DNA from: Adiantum capillus-veneris
Taxonomy: Eukaryota; Streptophyta; Polypodiopsida; Polypodiales; Pteridaceae
NCBI GenBank assembly: GCA_014529385.2
Contig: CM043944.1
Location: forward strand, 63,514,248-63,578,247
Length of the DNA stretch: 64,000 bases
Direction of reading: 5' to 3'
The position numbers and the translations under genes were made by a program. Below, piece by piece: positions 35,526 through 47,144 of the stretch; positions within the stretch are counted from its first letter, which is position 1; each line of letters starts with the position of its first letter. A model generated the notes under the pieces. It saw nothing but the letters and a program-made list of their open reading frames with translations. It had not been told where the DNA came from and ran no database searches.

Positions 35526-37822
35526 TCAAACTTCCCCCTGGTTTCCAAGGAAACATGTAGAGATGTCATATATCATGTTTGCACCAATAAAATCATCAAT
35601 TACTTTGGCATAGACATACATGTGCGAGTATATCTCCTTCTCCATAGTTGAGGGGTCTCCACTGATCATCTGTGTCATCAATTCTTGCTTCTTTGATAAT
35701 TCGACCTTGGTTTGCATCAGCCCTTCAATCACTTCATAAGGCCCTTCATTTTCATCTTCAACCTCATTTGCAAATGCAACTAAGCGAGACTTCTGGATTC
35801 CTTTGTCCATCAAAAGAAATGCAACATCAGCATCCTCATCAGTGCTGGTAGTGCTATCACTGTCCTTATCATTCATTGTAGAATAGTCTTCATCACTAGA
35901 CTCATCCTCATATTCATAAAGCTCTTCCAATCGTTTCCTTGTGTCTATATTATAAAGCTTCTTGGCACCTGTCTTTCCATAGAGGCTAATTGTACCACGT
36001 CTTCAAACCTGAATAGCTCCCACGGCACGTAACCATGGTCTGCCTACTATAATAGGATATTCTTCCAATCCTGCTAGCATCACATGAAAATCAATCACCA
36101 CCTTTGCATCATACGCCTCCACTTCTAAGATTTTTACAACACCCAAACATTTTACTTTCTGATGGGTTGCCAATCTGATCAAGAAACCTGACACCCCAGT
36201 CACTGTAAGATCCATCTTGTCAGCGCATGAGTGTGTTATGACACATATTTGGGCTCCGCCATCAACATAACCTTGTCCTAGATTTTTGCTTTTGTGCCAC
36301 ACATCTACTATTGGACAAATGGCTGGTAGCTCATCCATCGCCAATACCTTTACTGAACCTCTCTCTGGCTCTTTCTCCGTTGCGTTAACCATCCTCTTCC
36401 ACTGTCGCTTTAGCTTAGGCACCATCTCTATAAGCTGCCCAAAAGTAATATCTGCCTTCCTGCTTGTCAGATCCTCCTTCAAGTCATAGCTTAATTGCCC
36501 ATCCCCTAGTGGAAAATCTGAAACATGAAACTTGCGACGAGCCCTCCTTTTTCTGTTGGCCTTGACATGCTCGCCTTCATGACTCTGTCCCTTCTTCTTA
36601 CTAGGACCTGGGGCACTTCTTCCTTCCTTTTCCTCTATGGTCCTCTTCCCAATAGGCATCTCTAATGTATCGTCTAGCTTTGATGCCTTCTCCAAGGTGA
36701 CTCCATTGATCACTTTTGTATTTCCCTTTTCCTCGTGGGTTAATCCACTGGTTCCTTCATCTCCCTTAATTTCGATGCCATAATCATTTGACCTAGCTAG
36801 CACCTATCTTGGAAACGGATACATGTCTCACCCCATCCTTGGTGGCTTATCACATTGCAGGCTGATGTGACCCAACTCTCCACAATTATAACATGTAGGC
36901 GTTTGCCTCCAGTACCTACCATTGCTTTGTCCAACACCATTCCTAGGCCTTTCTTCACCTCTTCGCTGATTTTCAAACATCCCTCGACCTCGATTATTTC
37001 CCACTTGACCAAGCATGTTAGGCTGAGATTCTTCATCAAATCTACCACTTGCCTCATGTCTTGGCTTAACCCATCATCTTCCACTGCTGTAGTGACCACT
37101 ACTGGCATAACCTGAGGAGTAACAGAAATCACTGGTTCATGATGAACCCGACCTTGCGAAGAATCCATACGCTAAAATTTAGACCTCATGGGCAAAGACT
37201 CCACCCATAACTGGATCATTTTCCTCAACTTCCACTCTTTGTTCCTTGCTACCTCTAGTGCATCTTCATATGTCCTAGGCTTCTTTAGCTCCACTCTCCA
37301 ACGTATATTCTCCCAAAGACCAGCCAAGAACCTATCCTTATTCATCATGTCAGGCGGGGGTACTTGTGGTGCTAAGGCCTTGCACATGCGCTCCCATGCC
37401 AATGAAAACTTATGTATGTACGCATCTACTGTCTCACCTTCCTTTTGCACCAAAGCCTATACTTCTTGCCACACTTTGTCAGGATCTTATATCTTCACAA
37501 ACTCCACTACCAATCCATGACTTAGATTGTCCCAACTCAATCTTACGGGTGGATCAGCCCCACGCAACTCCTCTTCAAATGCTTTGGACCAAACTCGTGC
37601 ATCACTCTTCAAACAGATTTGGAGAAGACGTAACATCTGCGTTGGGTCATGAATCTGTTTGCTAATGCAGGCAACCTCTATCTTTTCCAAAAAGTCTTCC
37701 ACATCTTCATCACCTCTTCCATGAGACTCTGGATAAGAGAAAGTTATGGCTACCCAAATTACGATGCTTTGAGAACCCCTTCGAACACACGTGCAAGAAC
37801 CCAAAACTTTTGACTGACTCAA
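35526..37822 (-). pseudogene. interior B: gag-CCHC-aspartic protease
   Basis: Same organisation as interior A. Gag lies at 37822-37172, and the knuckle at about 37168-36797 reads CYNCGELGHISLQC with the His kept. A long 266-codon frame (36803-36003) fuses the lysine-rich linker to the protease (GYVDGGAQICVITHSC). The acidic C-terminal frame is 35930-35526. Breaks lie at the gag/knuckle joins and at about 36002. Between the polypurine tract and the last codons this copy has about 30 extra bases (CATTCATGCTCAGCAGC...) that interior A lacks. Confidence 0.85.
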
Positions 37823-38806
37823 TTCCCAGAAACTTCAATGGAGCTCAACTTCAGATAAGGACAAACACATGCACATCAAATGAGTTTTCGGAGTTGATCA
37901 TTGGAATTACAACAGGTAAAGGACATTCCAGTATCTCCCTTAATCTTCTTGGCCCCAACATAAACACTATGCGCTGCTGGAAAAAAATCTTCCAGGACAC
38001 ACAAACATTTATCTGGATTCTTTGAGTTAAATAAAAAGGAGTAAATTGAGGTCCATTTTGATCATCCATTAAAGCCAACCATGAAGCTCTCAAGAAAGCA
38101 CACTTGTCTTATCCTTTGATTTTGCCAAAATTTCAGCAGCATAACAGCATAAATGGCTCAAAAGACCAAAAAACCAGCCATCACAATTTGGAAAAATTTT
38201 GGCAGAGTTTCCCCAGAAGTAGAGCAATGTGAACCCAAAATATAGACTGTCTATGTATGCATAAACTGCCAACAATAGACCTTGAGCATCAATTAGGAAT
38301 CACTAGTACATAGCCTATGGCGAGGTCACGAAAACGGTGCTCCAGCTACCTGTATCACCGAAGGGATCTACACATTTGAGAATCCCCCAGCTCAATAAAA
38401 CCTCACGCTATCGACCCTCTCACGATGGCTAATGCAAATCGCGGTTAGTCAAGTCTCAGAAATGACTATCTTCCAGACCAAGTCTCAGAAATGGCTCGGA
38501 CTGCCAAATAAAACAAAATATGGCTCCACAAAGGCGTACAATGGCAGTTTCCGCAAGTAACGTACAATCCAGTAGACAATGCTCTTAAACAGGCGCCAAA
38601 TGATGCATACCCACAACAACTGCAAGTGACACCAATGCTAGTATATCACTGTACTGCAGCTACCTGTACCTGTGTAAATCACCCGTACCTGCACCTATCC
38701 CTGTAACCTGTAACCTGTAATCTTGACCTGTAATCCCGAATCTCGAAGCTCGAAGCTCGAAGCAGAAGGTACTCGAAGAAGATCCTTAGTGGGGGCACCA
38801 AAAGAA
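37823..38806 (-). other. 5' leader and primer-binding site of interior B
   Basis: Counterpart of 33300-34254, including the TTTTGGTGCCCCCACT primer-binding site beside LTR 3 and the CCTGTAA / CGAAGCT short repeats at about 38698-38765. No coding content. Confidence 0.75.
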
Positions 38807-38977
38807 TGTGAGCGGGATAGAAAGAAACAGAATGCCTTTATAACCACCCGACACACACTCTTGGGAAGATAAACACACACACACTATGGGGAACCACTCG
38901 GCTTACACAACACCCCTGGCCGAGACAGGAAACACACCTATGGAGTGACAGGAGAGAGACTATCCACTTGCCCACTC

Positions 38978-39010
<33 letters not shown>

Positions 39011-39939
39011 ACCCAAAAAACTCAGCTCAAAAGAGGAGAAATTCTGATATTGAGATACAAATGAGCTTGGACCAACACCAATGGGGCAAATAGCTCTCAC
39101 AGGTATGAGTAAAATAAGCCAGATACAATCACAAAATGGAGCAGAAGCATCGCTCATAGGAGAAACTTACATAGCCAAAACAACAGAAATACAGTGATAA
39201 ATTTAGAAAAATCGATAGTGCCATCGCGTCCGGAATGGCCCAAAACCCCAGTCTACAATGTCAAAGTGCTCAAATCCGACCTTGGATGAGCTCCAAAAAC
39301 CCCAAAAACACACCTGCGGCTGTTCCTCCTCTCTTCTCCACGTTTTCTCTGGTCTTCTCTCACTTTTTTCGGTTCCCACACTTAGCTTTATTATTTAGGC
39401 ACCCTTGGCCTTTTAAATGAACTCAAACGGACCCCGAACAGGCCAAAAAATGACCTCGCAGTGCATAGTTGTCACCCTGTTGTATCCATGCGCACACCTG
39501 GCACTCAACTTTTTTCAATAATGCATCCCGCCACCATGTGAAGTGGCCCCAAAATATGGTCCTCATAACGACCTTTCTGCATAATTATCACAAGAAAACA
39601 CCCACGTTGTGTTCGTAGTTATCCACGTGCAAATATTGACCCCATTCGGCCCCCTGACGCCACTATATGCCATCTGACGCACTCGCTTACCTCATGTCGT
39701 CGGCCCGCGGATAGCCTGCTCGAGAAGTTTTACGCGCTACCAAATCCTCATTATCATAGAAAAAACACACTGGTACTAGTAACGATGAAAATCGATGCAC
39801 TATGTACATGTTGTCCTACCTGTACACATGTGGGCCCCACGTAACCACCTGGCTTTGGAAAATGGGCAATCCTTTATTTGATGCACCATGTATGTGTATG
39901 TACATATGCGCAATCCCTTGCTCTAAAATACTCCTGACA
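38807..39939 (-). repeat. LTR 3 of the array
   Basis: TGTGAGCGGG to CTCCTGACA on the plus strand, about 1.13 kb. It is slightly shorter than LTR 2 because of a small deletion near 39290. Confidence 0.88.
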
Positions 39940-39992
39940 TAATTGGCCCATCCCCTAGCTTACTAGAGCATTCATGCTCAGCAGCAACAACA

Positions 39993-41968
39993 CTAGTAGA
40001 TACTCATTCCACCTAGATCCCACACAAAAACACTTGGCATTCCTTGCATCAAAAGGTTCATCAAGCTCCCCCCTGGTTCCCAAGGAAAACATGTAGAGAT
40101 GCCATATATCAACTTTGCACCAATAAAACCACCAATTACTTTGGCATAGACATACATGTGCCAGTATATCTCCTTCTCCATAGTTGAGGTGTCTCCATTG
40201 ATCATCTATGTCATCAATTCTTGCTTCTTTGATAATTCGACCTTGGTTTGCATCAGCCCTTCAATCACTTCATAAGGCCCTTCATTTTCATCTTCAAACT
40301 CATTTGCAAATGCAACTAAACGAGACTCCTGGATTCCTTTGTCCATCAAAAGAAATGCAACATCAGCATCCTCATCAGTGCTGGTAGTGCTATCACTGTC
40401 CTCATCAGTCATTCTAGAATAGTCTTCATCACTAGACTCATCCTCATATTCATAAAGCTCTTCCAATCGTTTCCTTGTGTCTATATTATAAAGCTTCTTG
40501 GCACCTGTCTTTCCATAGAGGCTAATTGTACCACATCTCCAAACCTGACCATCTCCCACTGCACGTAACCATGGTCTGCCTAGTATAATAGGATATGCTC
40601 CCAATCCTGCTGGCATCACATGAAAATCAACCACCACCTTTGCATCATACACCTCCACTTCTAAGCTTTTTACAACACCCAAACATTTTGCTTTCTGATG
40701 GTTTGCCAATCTGATCCAGAAACCTGACACCCCTGTCACTGTAAGACCCATCTTCTCTACGCATGAGTGTGTTATGACACATATTTGGGCTCCGCCATCA
40801 ACATAACCTTGTCCCAGATTTTTCTTTTGTGCCACACATCTACTATTGGACAAATGGCTGGTAGCTCATCCATCGCCAACACCTTTACTGAACCTCTCTC
40901 TGGCTCTTTCTCCGTTGCGTTAACCATCCTCTTCCACTGTCGCTTTAGCTTAGGCACCATCTCTATAAGCTGCCCAAAAGTAATATCTGCCCTACTGCTT
41001 GTCATATGCTCCTTCAAGTCATAGCTTAATTTCCCATCCCCTAGTGGAAAATCTGAAACATGAAACTTGCGACGAGCCCTCCTTTTTCTCTTGGATTTGA
41101 CATCCTCGCCTTCAGGACTCTGTCCATTCTTCTTACGAGGACCTGGGGCACTTCTTCCTTCCCTTTCCTCTATGGTCCTCTTCCCAATAGGCATCACTAA
41201 TGTATCCTCTAGCTTTGATGCCTTCTCCAAGGTGACTATACTGATCACTTTTGTCTTTTTCTTTTCCTCCTGGGTTAATCCACTGGTTCCTTCATCTCCC
41301 TTAATTTCGATGCCATAATCATTTGACCTAGTTAGCACCTATCTTGGCAACGGATACATGTCTCCCCCCCATCCTTGGTCGCTTATCACATTGCGGGCTG
41401 CTGTGACCCAACTCTCCACAATTATAACATGTGGGCGTCTGCCTCCAGTACCTACCATTGCTTTGTCCAACACCATTCCTAGGCCTTTCTTCACCTCTTC
41501 GCTCATTTTCAAACCTTTCTCAACCACGATTATTTCCCACTTGACCAAGCATGTTAGGCTGAGATTCTTTATCAAATCTACCACTTGCCTCATGTCTTGC
41601 CTTAACCCATCATCTTGCACTGCTATAGTGACCACTGTTGGCATAACCTGAGGAGTAACAGAAACCACTGGTTCATGATGAACCCGACCTTGTGAAGAAT
41701 CCATAGGCTAAAATTCAGACCTCATGGGCAAAGACTCCAGCCCTAACTAGATCATTTTCCTCAACTTCCAGTCTTTGTTCCTTGCTACCTCTAGCGCATC
41801 TTCATATGTCCTAGGCTTCTTTAGATCCACTCTCCAATGTATATTCTCCCAAAGACCAGCCAAGAACCTGTCCTTCTTCATCATGTCAGGCGGGGGTACT
41901 TGTGGTGCTAAGGCCTTGCACATCTGCTCACATGCCAATGAAAACTTATGTATGTACGCATCTACTGT
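39993..41968 (-). pseudogene. interior C, 3' part: gag end, CCHC and protease
   Basis: Protease with acidic tail (40853-39993, GYVDGGAQICVITHSC, split by a stop at about 40206), linker (41338-40772) and knuckle region (41704-41339, frameshifted). The C-terminal half of gag follows (41938-41747), up to the point where the plus-strand element is inserted at 41968/41969. The rest of gag continues at 49767. The extra 30 bases beside the polypurine tract are present, as in interior B. Confidence 0.85.
41965..41968. other. target-site duplication, left copy
   Basis: CTGT immediately before the 5' LTR. The same CTGT follows the 3' LTR at 49767-49770. The uninterrupted site is visible in interior B at about 37430 (TCTACTGTCTCACC). 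The duplication is 4 bp, or 5 bp if the shared A is counted. Confidence 0.85.
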
Positions 41969-43571
41969 TGATAGCCGTTTCTCGGCTCTCCGTAATTGCC
42001 ATAGTAAGCTACCTCACCCTACCAAATTCACCCAAACACTATGGCTATCCCTATCATTTAACTGTACATAGGCGTGTGTGAGTTACGGGACTTTTCCCAT
42101 ATCTCCTTAAAAACCCTCAGCTAGCTAGTCAATGAGCTAGTTAAGCCAAAAAAAAAAAAAAATCAAAAAAAATAATATTATGGCCCATTTGTGTGTAAAT
42201 ATTGCATTATATATATGGCCTAAATATAGGGATTTTTATAATTATTTTGATATTTACTTAAATATTTATACCTAGGTGTGTGTTTTATTAAATTTACCTT
42301 CTTTCATCCTCTTACACCATAATTATATTTTTTGTCAATATGTACATACTTTAACCTCATATTTTTCCTTTATACAAATCACTCCCACATTTTCACCCTC
42401 ACCCTCGTGAAAACAAAAAATTGATTTCTACTCATTGGTTACGTTTATTATATTATTTACTTGCATACTTTTTCCTCTTTCACCCAAAATAATTCAAGGA
42501 GGGACCATATCATATGATTCCAATATCTTTCCATATCCATAACTCCTCCATATTTTTATTATTATTTTTTCTCATTATTCTAACACCATGTGCTCATTGA
42601 GCTAAAGTCCATGAATAGCCCATACACTAGTCCCACCATGTATATATTTCTTTATTCACCAATAATCCTCCTCCATGCATGGGTCAAGGGAAACTTGGAT
42701 GCTTTGTATTATAATATGACAAGGAGGGGCTCACTCTTGGATGCATTGTACAAATTCAACAAAGGAGGGGGCCACTAAAAGACTTTTGCAGGCATAAAAA
42801 ACAGGCTTTTTGGTGAGAATTTTGGCACCTATCTCCACTCCGAATTTGGAGCGGTGGTCAAAAGAGAAAATGTATCCCACGCTCTGAATAATCACCTCAA
42901 ATGTTTTCATGAATTTTGGAGCTACCAGCGGTGAGCTATGATTTTTTGAGTGGACCCCATTCTGCCCACTTTTCTCACAAGTAGCCCTTAGTCTTCTCTC
43001 ACCCTTCCACACACCTACTCACTCTTGCACATCCCTCCCTCTCCTTCCCTCACTCAAACCTACAATTTCCATGGCTTCTCCCACCCTCTTCACCATTACC
43101 CTTCTCTCTCATCCCTATAGTTCTTTTATGAACCTCTACATACATACACCCTCTCAATGTCTCTCTCTATTGCTTCTATGTTACAATTTCATTTACCTCA
43201 CCTAAAAATATCTAAAATTCAGCATCTTAACCATGATAACTTCTGCAAATTGAGGATTTTTCATCAACAAATCCTCTTTTCATCGTGGTGGTCAACCGTG
43301 GCGGCGGCGTAAAGAAGCGAAGAAGAGGAAGAAGACCAGCGATCATTTTTTCCACAATCTACACAAGGGTGAGTTCAAGCTTCTTCAAAGCTTCACCATC
43401 TCAATGATTCTCTTTTAATTCACCCCTCTTCCTTCATCAAATCAACTCACTCTACCAAATGTAAATGTAACATTAACTTTCTAGTGATTACTAACGACTA
43501 ACATACTAACACAAAATAGCATTGACCTAACCATAAAAGACACCTCACCTCAAGACATGTGTATAGTAACA

Positions 43572-43602
<31 letters not shown>

Positions 43603-44622
43603 CTTACTTACTTTCACCTTATCTACCATCAATAATGCTCTCTTTTGAGCCCACACCCATGACTCAAGCAGACAAAGAAGGCCCGCAATGTTTTGATATT
43701 CAAAAAAATCATAATCCTGATTTGGTAGCTTGTAAATTAGGATTTCCAATAATCTTTATGAGGGGTCTCCAACCTATAAATAGACCCCTCTCCTTCTTGT
43801 AAAACAATCTCCAACATCTCACATAGCACCCCAACACTCTATGCGTGAGGAGAGACTTAGGTGTAGCAACCACTTGTGAGCTTCACTCTTGGTGTGAGAG
43901 AAGCCTTCAAGCTACACATTGCAAGTGAGGGAGCGTGAGCTCCACAAATCTCAAAACCACTATTGTACGTACTCCTTCATCATCAATAAATTGAGGTTTG
44001 GTGCATCAAAGGCGTGATTCGACGTTCAAATCTTCGTCTTCCATTTGTGCAATACGGTTTGGTGAATTCAAGGTGACTTGTGTATTTTGAGTTTTTATTA
44101 GTTGATCTTGATTTTAGAAAGTGTTTTAGTGTGTTTTTCATTGCCAGTTTTGTGTCCATTGTAAGAGGGTATTGTGGTGAGAGGTCTCCCTTACCCTAAG
44201 ACAGTGTGTGTGTGTGTTTTGGCAATGTTTAGCAATCACAAAGCATTGAGTGAGTTTTGTACAAGCTCTACGATAGCATCATAACGAACCATCTCCATTT
44301 GCAAGTCACAAATAAGGTATTACGCAAGATCCTTTCCTCTCTCTCTTCCCTTTGCTCTAGCTCTCTCTGGTCCATTTCATGTGTGTCTTGGTGTGAGGTT
44401 GCTTGTGTGTGTTGTGTGGTGCATCTTCTTGGTTGTGCCAAAATCTCTCTTGCGTCCTAGTTCGCATACCATAACTAGGTGGTGCCCCTATCTTGTTTGG
44501 GTTTGGCTGTGGGTTTGTTGTTGTGTTGTGCTTGTGGTTTCCCCAGCCCCAATTGAGCAGCACGGGAGCCTTGAGGGGTGTTTAGAGGTCGCCTCTCTTG
44601 TTGCCCGCCCCGGACCGCCTCA
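41969..44622 (+). repeat. 5' LTR (2.65 kb)
   Basis: Begins TGATAGCCGTTTCTCGG and ends GGACCGCCTCA. Contains (CT)n near 43570, a TATA box at 43775 and a G/T-rich 3' region. The frames of 60-90 codons inside it recur identically in the other LTR and show no domain. Confidence 0.93.
43775..43782 (+). promoter_or_regulatory. TATA box in the 5' LTR
   Basis: TATAAATA, preceded by CCAACC and followed by a C/T-rich stretch. It would place the transcription start near 43805 and make U3 about 1.8 kb. The same box is at 48922-48929 in the 3' LTR. Confidence 0.65.
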
Positions 44623-44626
44623 GTTT

Positions 44627-44644
44627 TGGTGCCCCCACTGAGGA
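44627..44644 (+). other. primer-binding site
   Basis: TGGTGCCCCCACTGAGGA, four bases after the LTR end. TGG would pair with the CCA end of a tRNA. The same sequence, with one base changed, lies in the same place in the minus-strand array. Confidence 0.8.
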
Positions 44645-44922
44645 GCGATTGTGTGTTTATTGTTGTTGTATTGCATGAATGCTTGAATTTTAGCATAATC
44701 AAGTAGATTATATGAATCATGAAAACATGTATGACCGAGTCTGATTTCAAGGAAACATAAATTGATCTAGAATATGGTTCGGATTATGTATAACATAAGA
44801 AAGGAAAAAAACATTTTCACATAAGAATCTAGAATTCATGCTGAAAGACCTTTCAAAACTTTGTGTAGTTAGTTGATGATTGTTTGGAACTAATCTTTGT
44901 GTGGTTCTAGCATTGAGAGACT

Positions 44923-47040
44923 ATGACACGCTATACCTTTGATGATATCCCAATCTTCTTCGGAAATCCAGAAGAAGATGTTGATGATTTTCTTGCTGAT
45001 TTTAGAATGGTTTGTCATATCCTTGGTAAAAGGGATGACATTGAAAAAGGGGCTTTTCTATTGCTATGCCTTAGAGGCAACGCTGAGCAATGGTTTTGGA
45101 GTATGTCTTCTCAGATTGAAGATGGATATACCCAAATTTCCAAAGCTTTGAAGGCCAGATTCTCTAAAGTTCCAACAACGGAGAAAGCATGGGCTTCACT
45201 ACGGAGACTTCAACAACATGGTGAAGACTACTATGCTTATGAGGATATTTTTTCTCGTCAATGGGAAGGATGTGGATTTAGTTCTACATTTCCAGATTAT
45301 GTAAAAATGGATCAATTTATTTCGGGTTTGTCTCCTTTCCTAAAGACTAAGGTTACTTGTAGTGGACCCTCTACCTTTGAAGAAGCGCTCACTATTGCCC
45401 GAAGGAAGTTTCACAAGGACTTCTTCATCAAAAATGGTTTCCATCATGCTAGAAGAACCAACCATCATGAAAGTGTTTCTATCAAGGAGTCATCTCCTTT
45501 GCCATACTTGTCTCCTTCTACTCCGACAAATGTTGAAGAAGTTACTTACATGCCAACTGATTATTCAAGTGCTAAAGTGTGTGGCCAAGATTCAAATGTG
45601 GAATCTCTTTCTTCTACCTTTATCACAAGCATGCAAAAATCGACACAAGATATCTCAAATTGCATTGACGATTCAATAATGGATACATCCAACCTTTTGG
45701 CGGAGGATCAAGTTCTAGTCCGAGCAGACGAAGCTTTTGTGCAACATGACTCTATGGAGAATGAAGAACTTGAAGGTAACCTTGATCTTATGGAATGTTC
45801 TGAGAGTGTATCTTGTCTAAAAGAAGAGAGTGAAGAAGAAGATGAAATCATAGGTGGAGAGATCATAGACCACATTGATCATAAAGAGATGATTGTGTAC
45901 ATGGAATACAAACTCCAAAACAAAGTAGAAGAGTGTGAGTTGAATCCAGGTGAGGATAATCTTGAAGAAGTGTTTGAGGATGTTGAAAAGTATTGGTATG
46001 ACCCATGTATGTTAAGCATAGAGAAACCTATCATGCAAGAAGCCAAATGTTTCACAAAATCAAACAGTATTCCATCAACCTTTGAGGTGGTACAATGTGA
46101 GGAGTTACAACCTTGCCAAAGGGGGGGCTTAGAAGGGGATGAAGAACATGGGAGAGTAGTAAAAAATAAAATCATAAAAGGAAACTATCAGAAGGGTATC
46201 ATTCTCTCCAATGGTGTTTTAGTGGGTGGCTCTTCATTCATGGGACAAACTCTTAGCAGGAAAATCCAAGCTTTTGAAGCCCCAATCATCTTCACTTTGG
46301 GTTTCACCTCTTCAAGGTCAACTTCTCCTCTCTTCACATATACCTTTCATCGGGGACACCATACCTTCTTAAGTGGAAGAGGACATGAATACTTGGTGAT
46401 AAACGGATGTTTCCAAATCTTCTTCACTTGGTTCTTTGTTGTATGGAGGTCGCACATTGTGATACTTCTGGTATTCATCATAGATGAAAAACTTGTTGAT
46501 TGCTACATGTGGATATTTCATCAATCAGTACCAAAATCTATTCTCTTCCAATGTGTTGGAAGCAATAGAAACCTTCATCTATTATCTACTTATGTGGTAA
46601 ACTATCTGCAATATCTTCCAATAGCAACTGGAAGCATGGATCAAGCTTTCCTAAATCATAAAGGTCATAGAATTTTTTACTTGATGAGCCTACCCAGGTT
46701 GAATGAAATTTATGAGCTACAGTTCAGGAATTTGCTCATACAAGATCTTGAAGATCGTAGCGGATACATCAACTTTACACAAGAGGAAGAGCAACCAATC
46801 TTTTATATCACATTCATAGTGATAGATGCAATGATGGACAACAGTAAAATCTACAAGTTTCTTCAATCAAAATCAGTAAGTGATTCCATACCATACATCT
46901 CGCTTTGGGAAAGATATTTCAAGATCTTTGATCCTGGGAGGTGCTTATGGAAACTTTCTCGATGGAGGAGGTTTACTCCGTCACTTCATCTCATCATGCT
47001 ATTGGCTCGAGAACCTTTCATATCACACAAGGTTTCTTAA
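44923..47040 (+). CDS. intact 705-residue gag-type protein with unrecognised C-terminal half
   Basis: A single uninterrupted frame from ATG 44923. Residues about 1-170 are gag-like: FDDIPIFFGNPEEDVDDFLADF, LRGNAEQWFWSM, LKARFSKVPTTEKAW, YEDIFSRQWEG and MDQFISGLSPFLKTKV match the retrotransposon gag capsid pattern. Residues about 250-390 are acidic. Residues about 430-705 are unlike gag: they contain a hydrophobic stretch (CFQIFFTWFFVVW...VILLVFII, about 495-530) that could be membrane-spanning, then basic and aromatic sequence. No CCHC knuckle, protease or RT motif is seen. Full length without stops in an element with similar LTRs suggests it is or was recently functional. The C-terminal role is unknown. 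Confidence 0.85.
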   Translation: MTRYTFDDIPIFFGNPEEDVDDFLADFRMVCHILGKRDDIEKGAFLLLCLRGNAEQWFWSMSSQIEDGYTQISKALKARFSKVPTTEKAWASLRRLQQHGEDYYAYEDIFSRQWEGCGFSSTFPDYVKMDQFISGLSPFLKTKVTCSGPSTFEEALTIARRKFHKDFFIKNGFHHARRTNHHESVSIKESSPLPYLSPSTPTNVEEVTYMPTDYSSAKVCGQDSNVESLSSTFITSMQKSTQDISNCIDDSIMDTSNLLAEDQVLVRADEAFVQHDSMENEELEGNLDLMECSESVSCLKEESEEEDEIIGGEIIDHIDHKEMIVYMEYKLQNKVEECELNPGEDNLEEVFEDVEKYWYDPCMLSIEKPIMQEAKCFTKSNSIPSTFEVVQCEELQPCQRGGLEGDEEHGRVVKNKIIKGNYQKGIILSNGVLVGGSSFMGQTLSRKIQAFEAPIIFTLGFTSSRSTSPLFTYTFHRGHHTFLSGRGHEYLVINGCFQIFFTWFFVVWRSHIVILLVFIIDEKLVDCYMWIFHQSVPKSILFQCVGSNRNLHLLSTYVVNYLQYLPIATGSMDQAFLNHKGHRIFYLMSLPRLNEIYELQFRNLLIQDLEDRSGYINFTQEEEQPIFYITFIVIDAMMDNSKIYKFLQSKSVSDSIPYISLWERYFKIFDPGRCLWKLSRWRRFTPSLHLIMLLAREPFISHKVS

Positions 47041-47130
47041 TCATACAAAGATGAGAGCAGACAAAGACAGACGTTACACAATCTACATGTTGTATGATCG
47101 GATAAATGGTACATGAATGTACCATTATCT

Positions 47131-47142
47131 AAGGGGGGGGCT
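47131..47142 (+). other. polypurine tract
   Basis: AAGGGGGGGG followed by CT, two bases before the TG of the 3' LTR. Confidence 0.85.
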
Positions 47143-47144
47143 AA

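Noticed and set aside
44923-47040. Envelope-like protein in the C-terminal half
   Set aside because: There is a hydrophobic stretch, but no signal peptide, cleavage site or separate frame. Membrane association is only a possibility.
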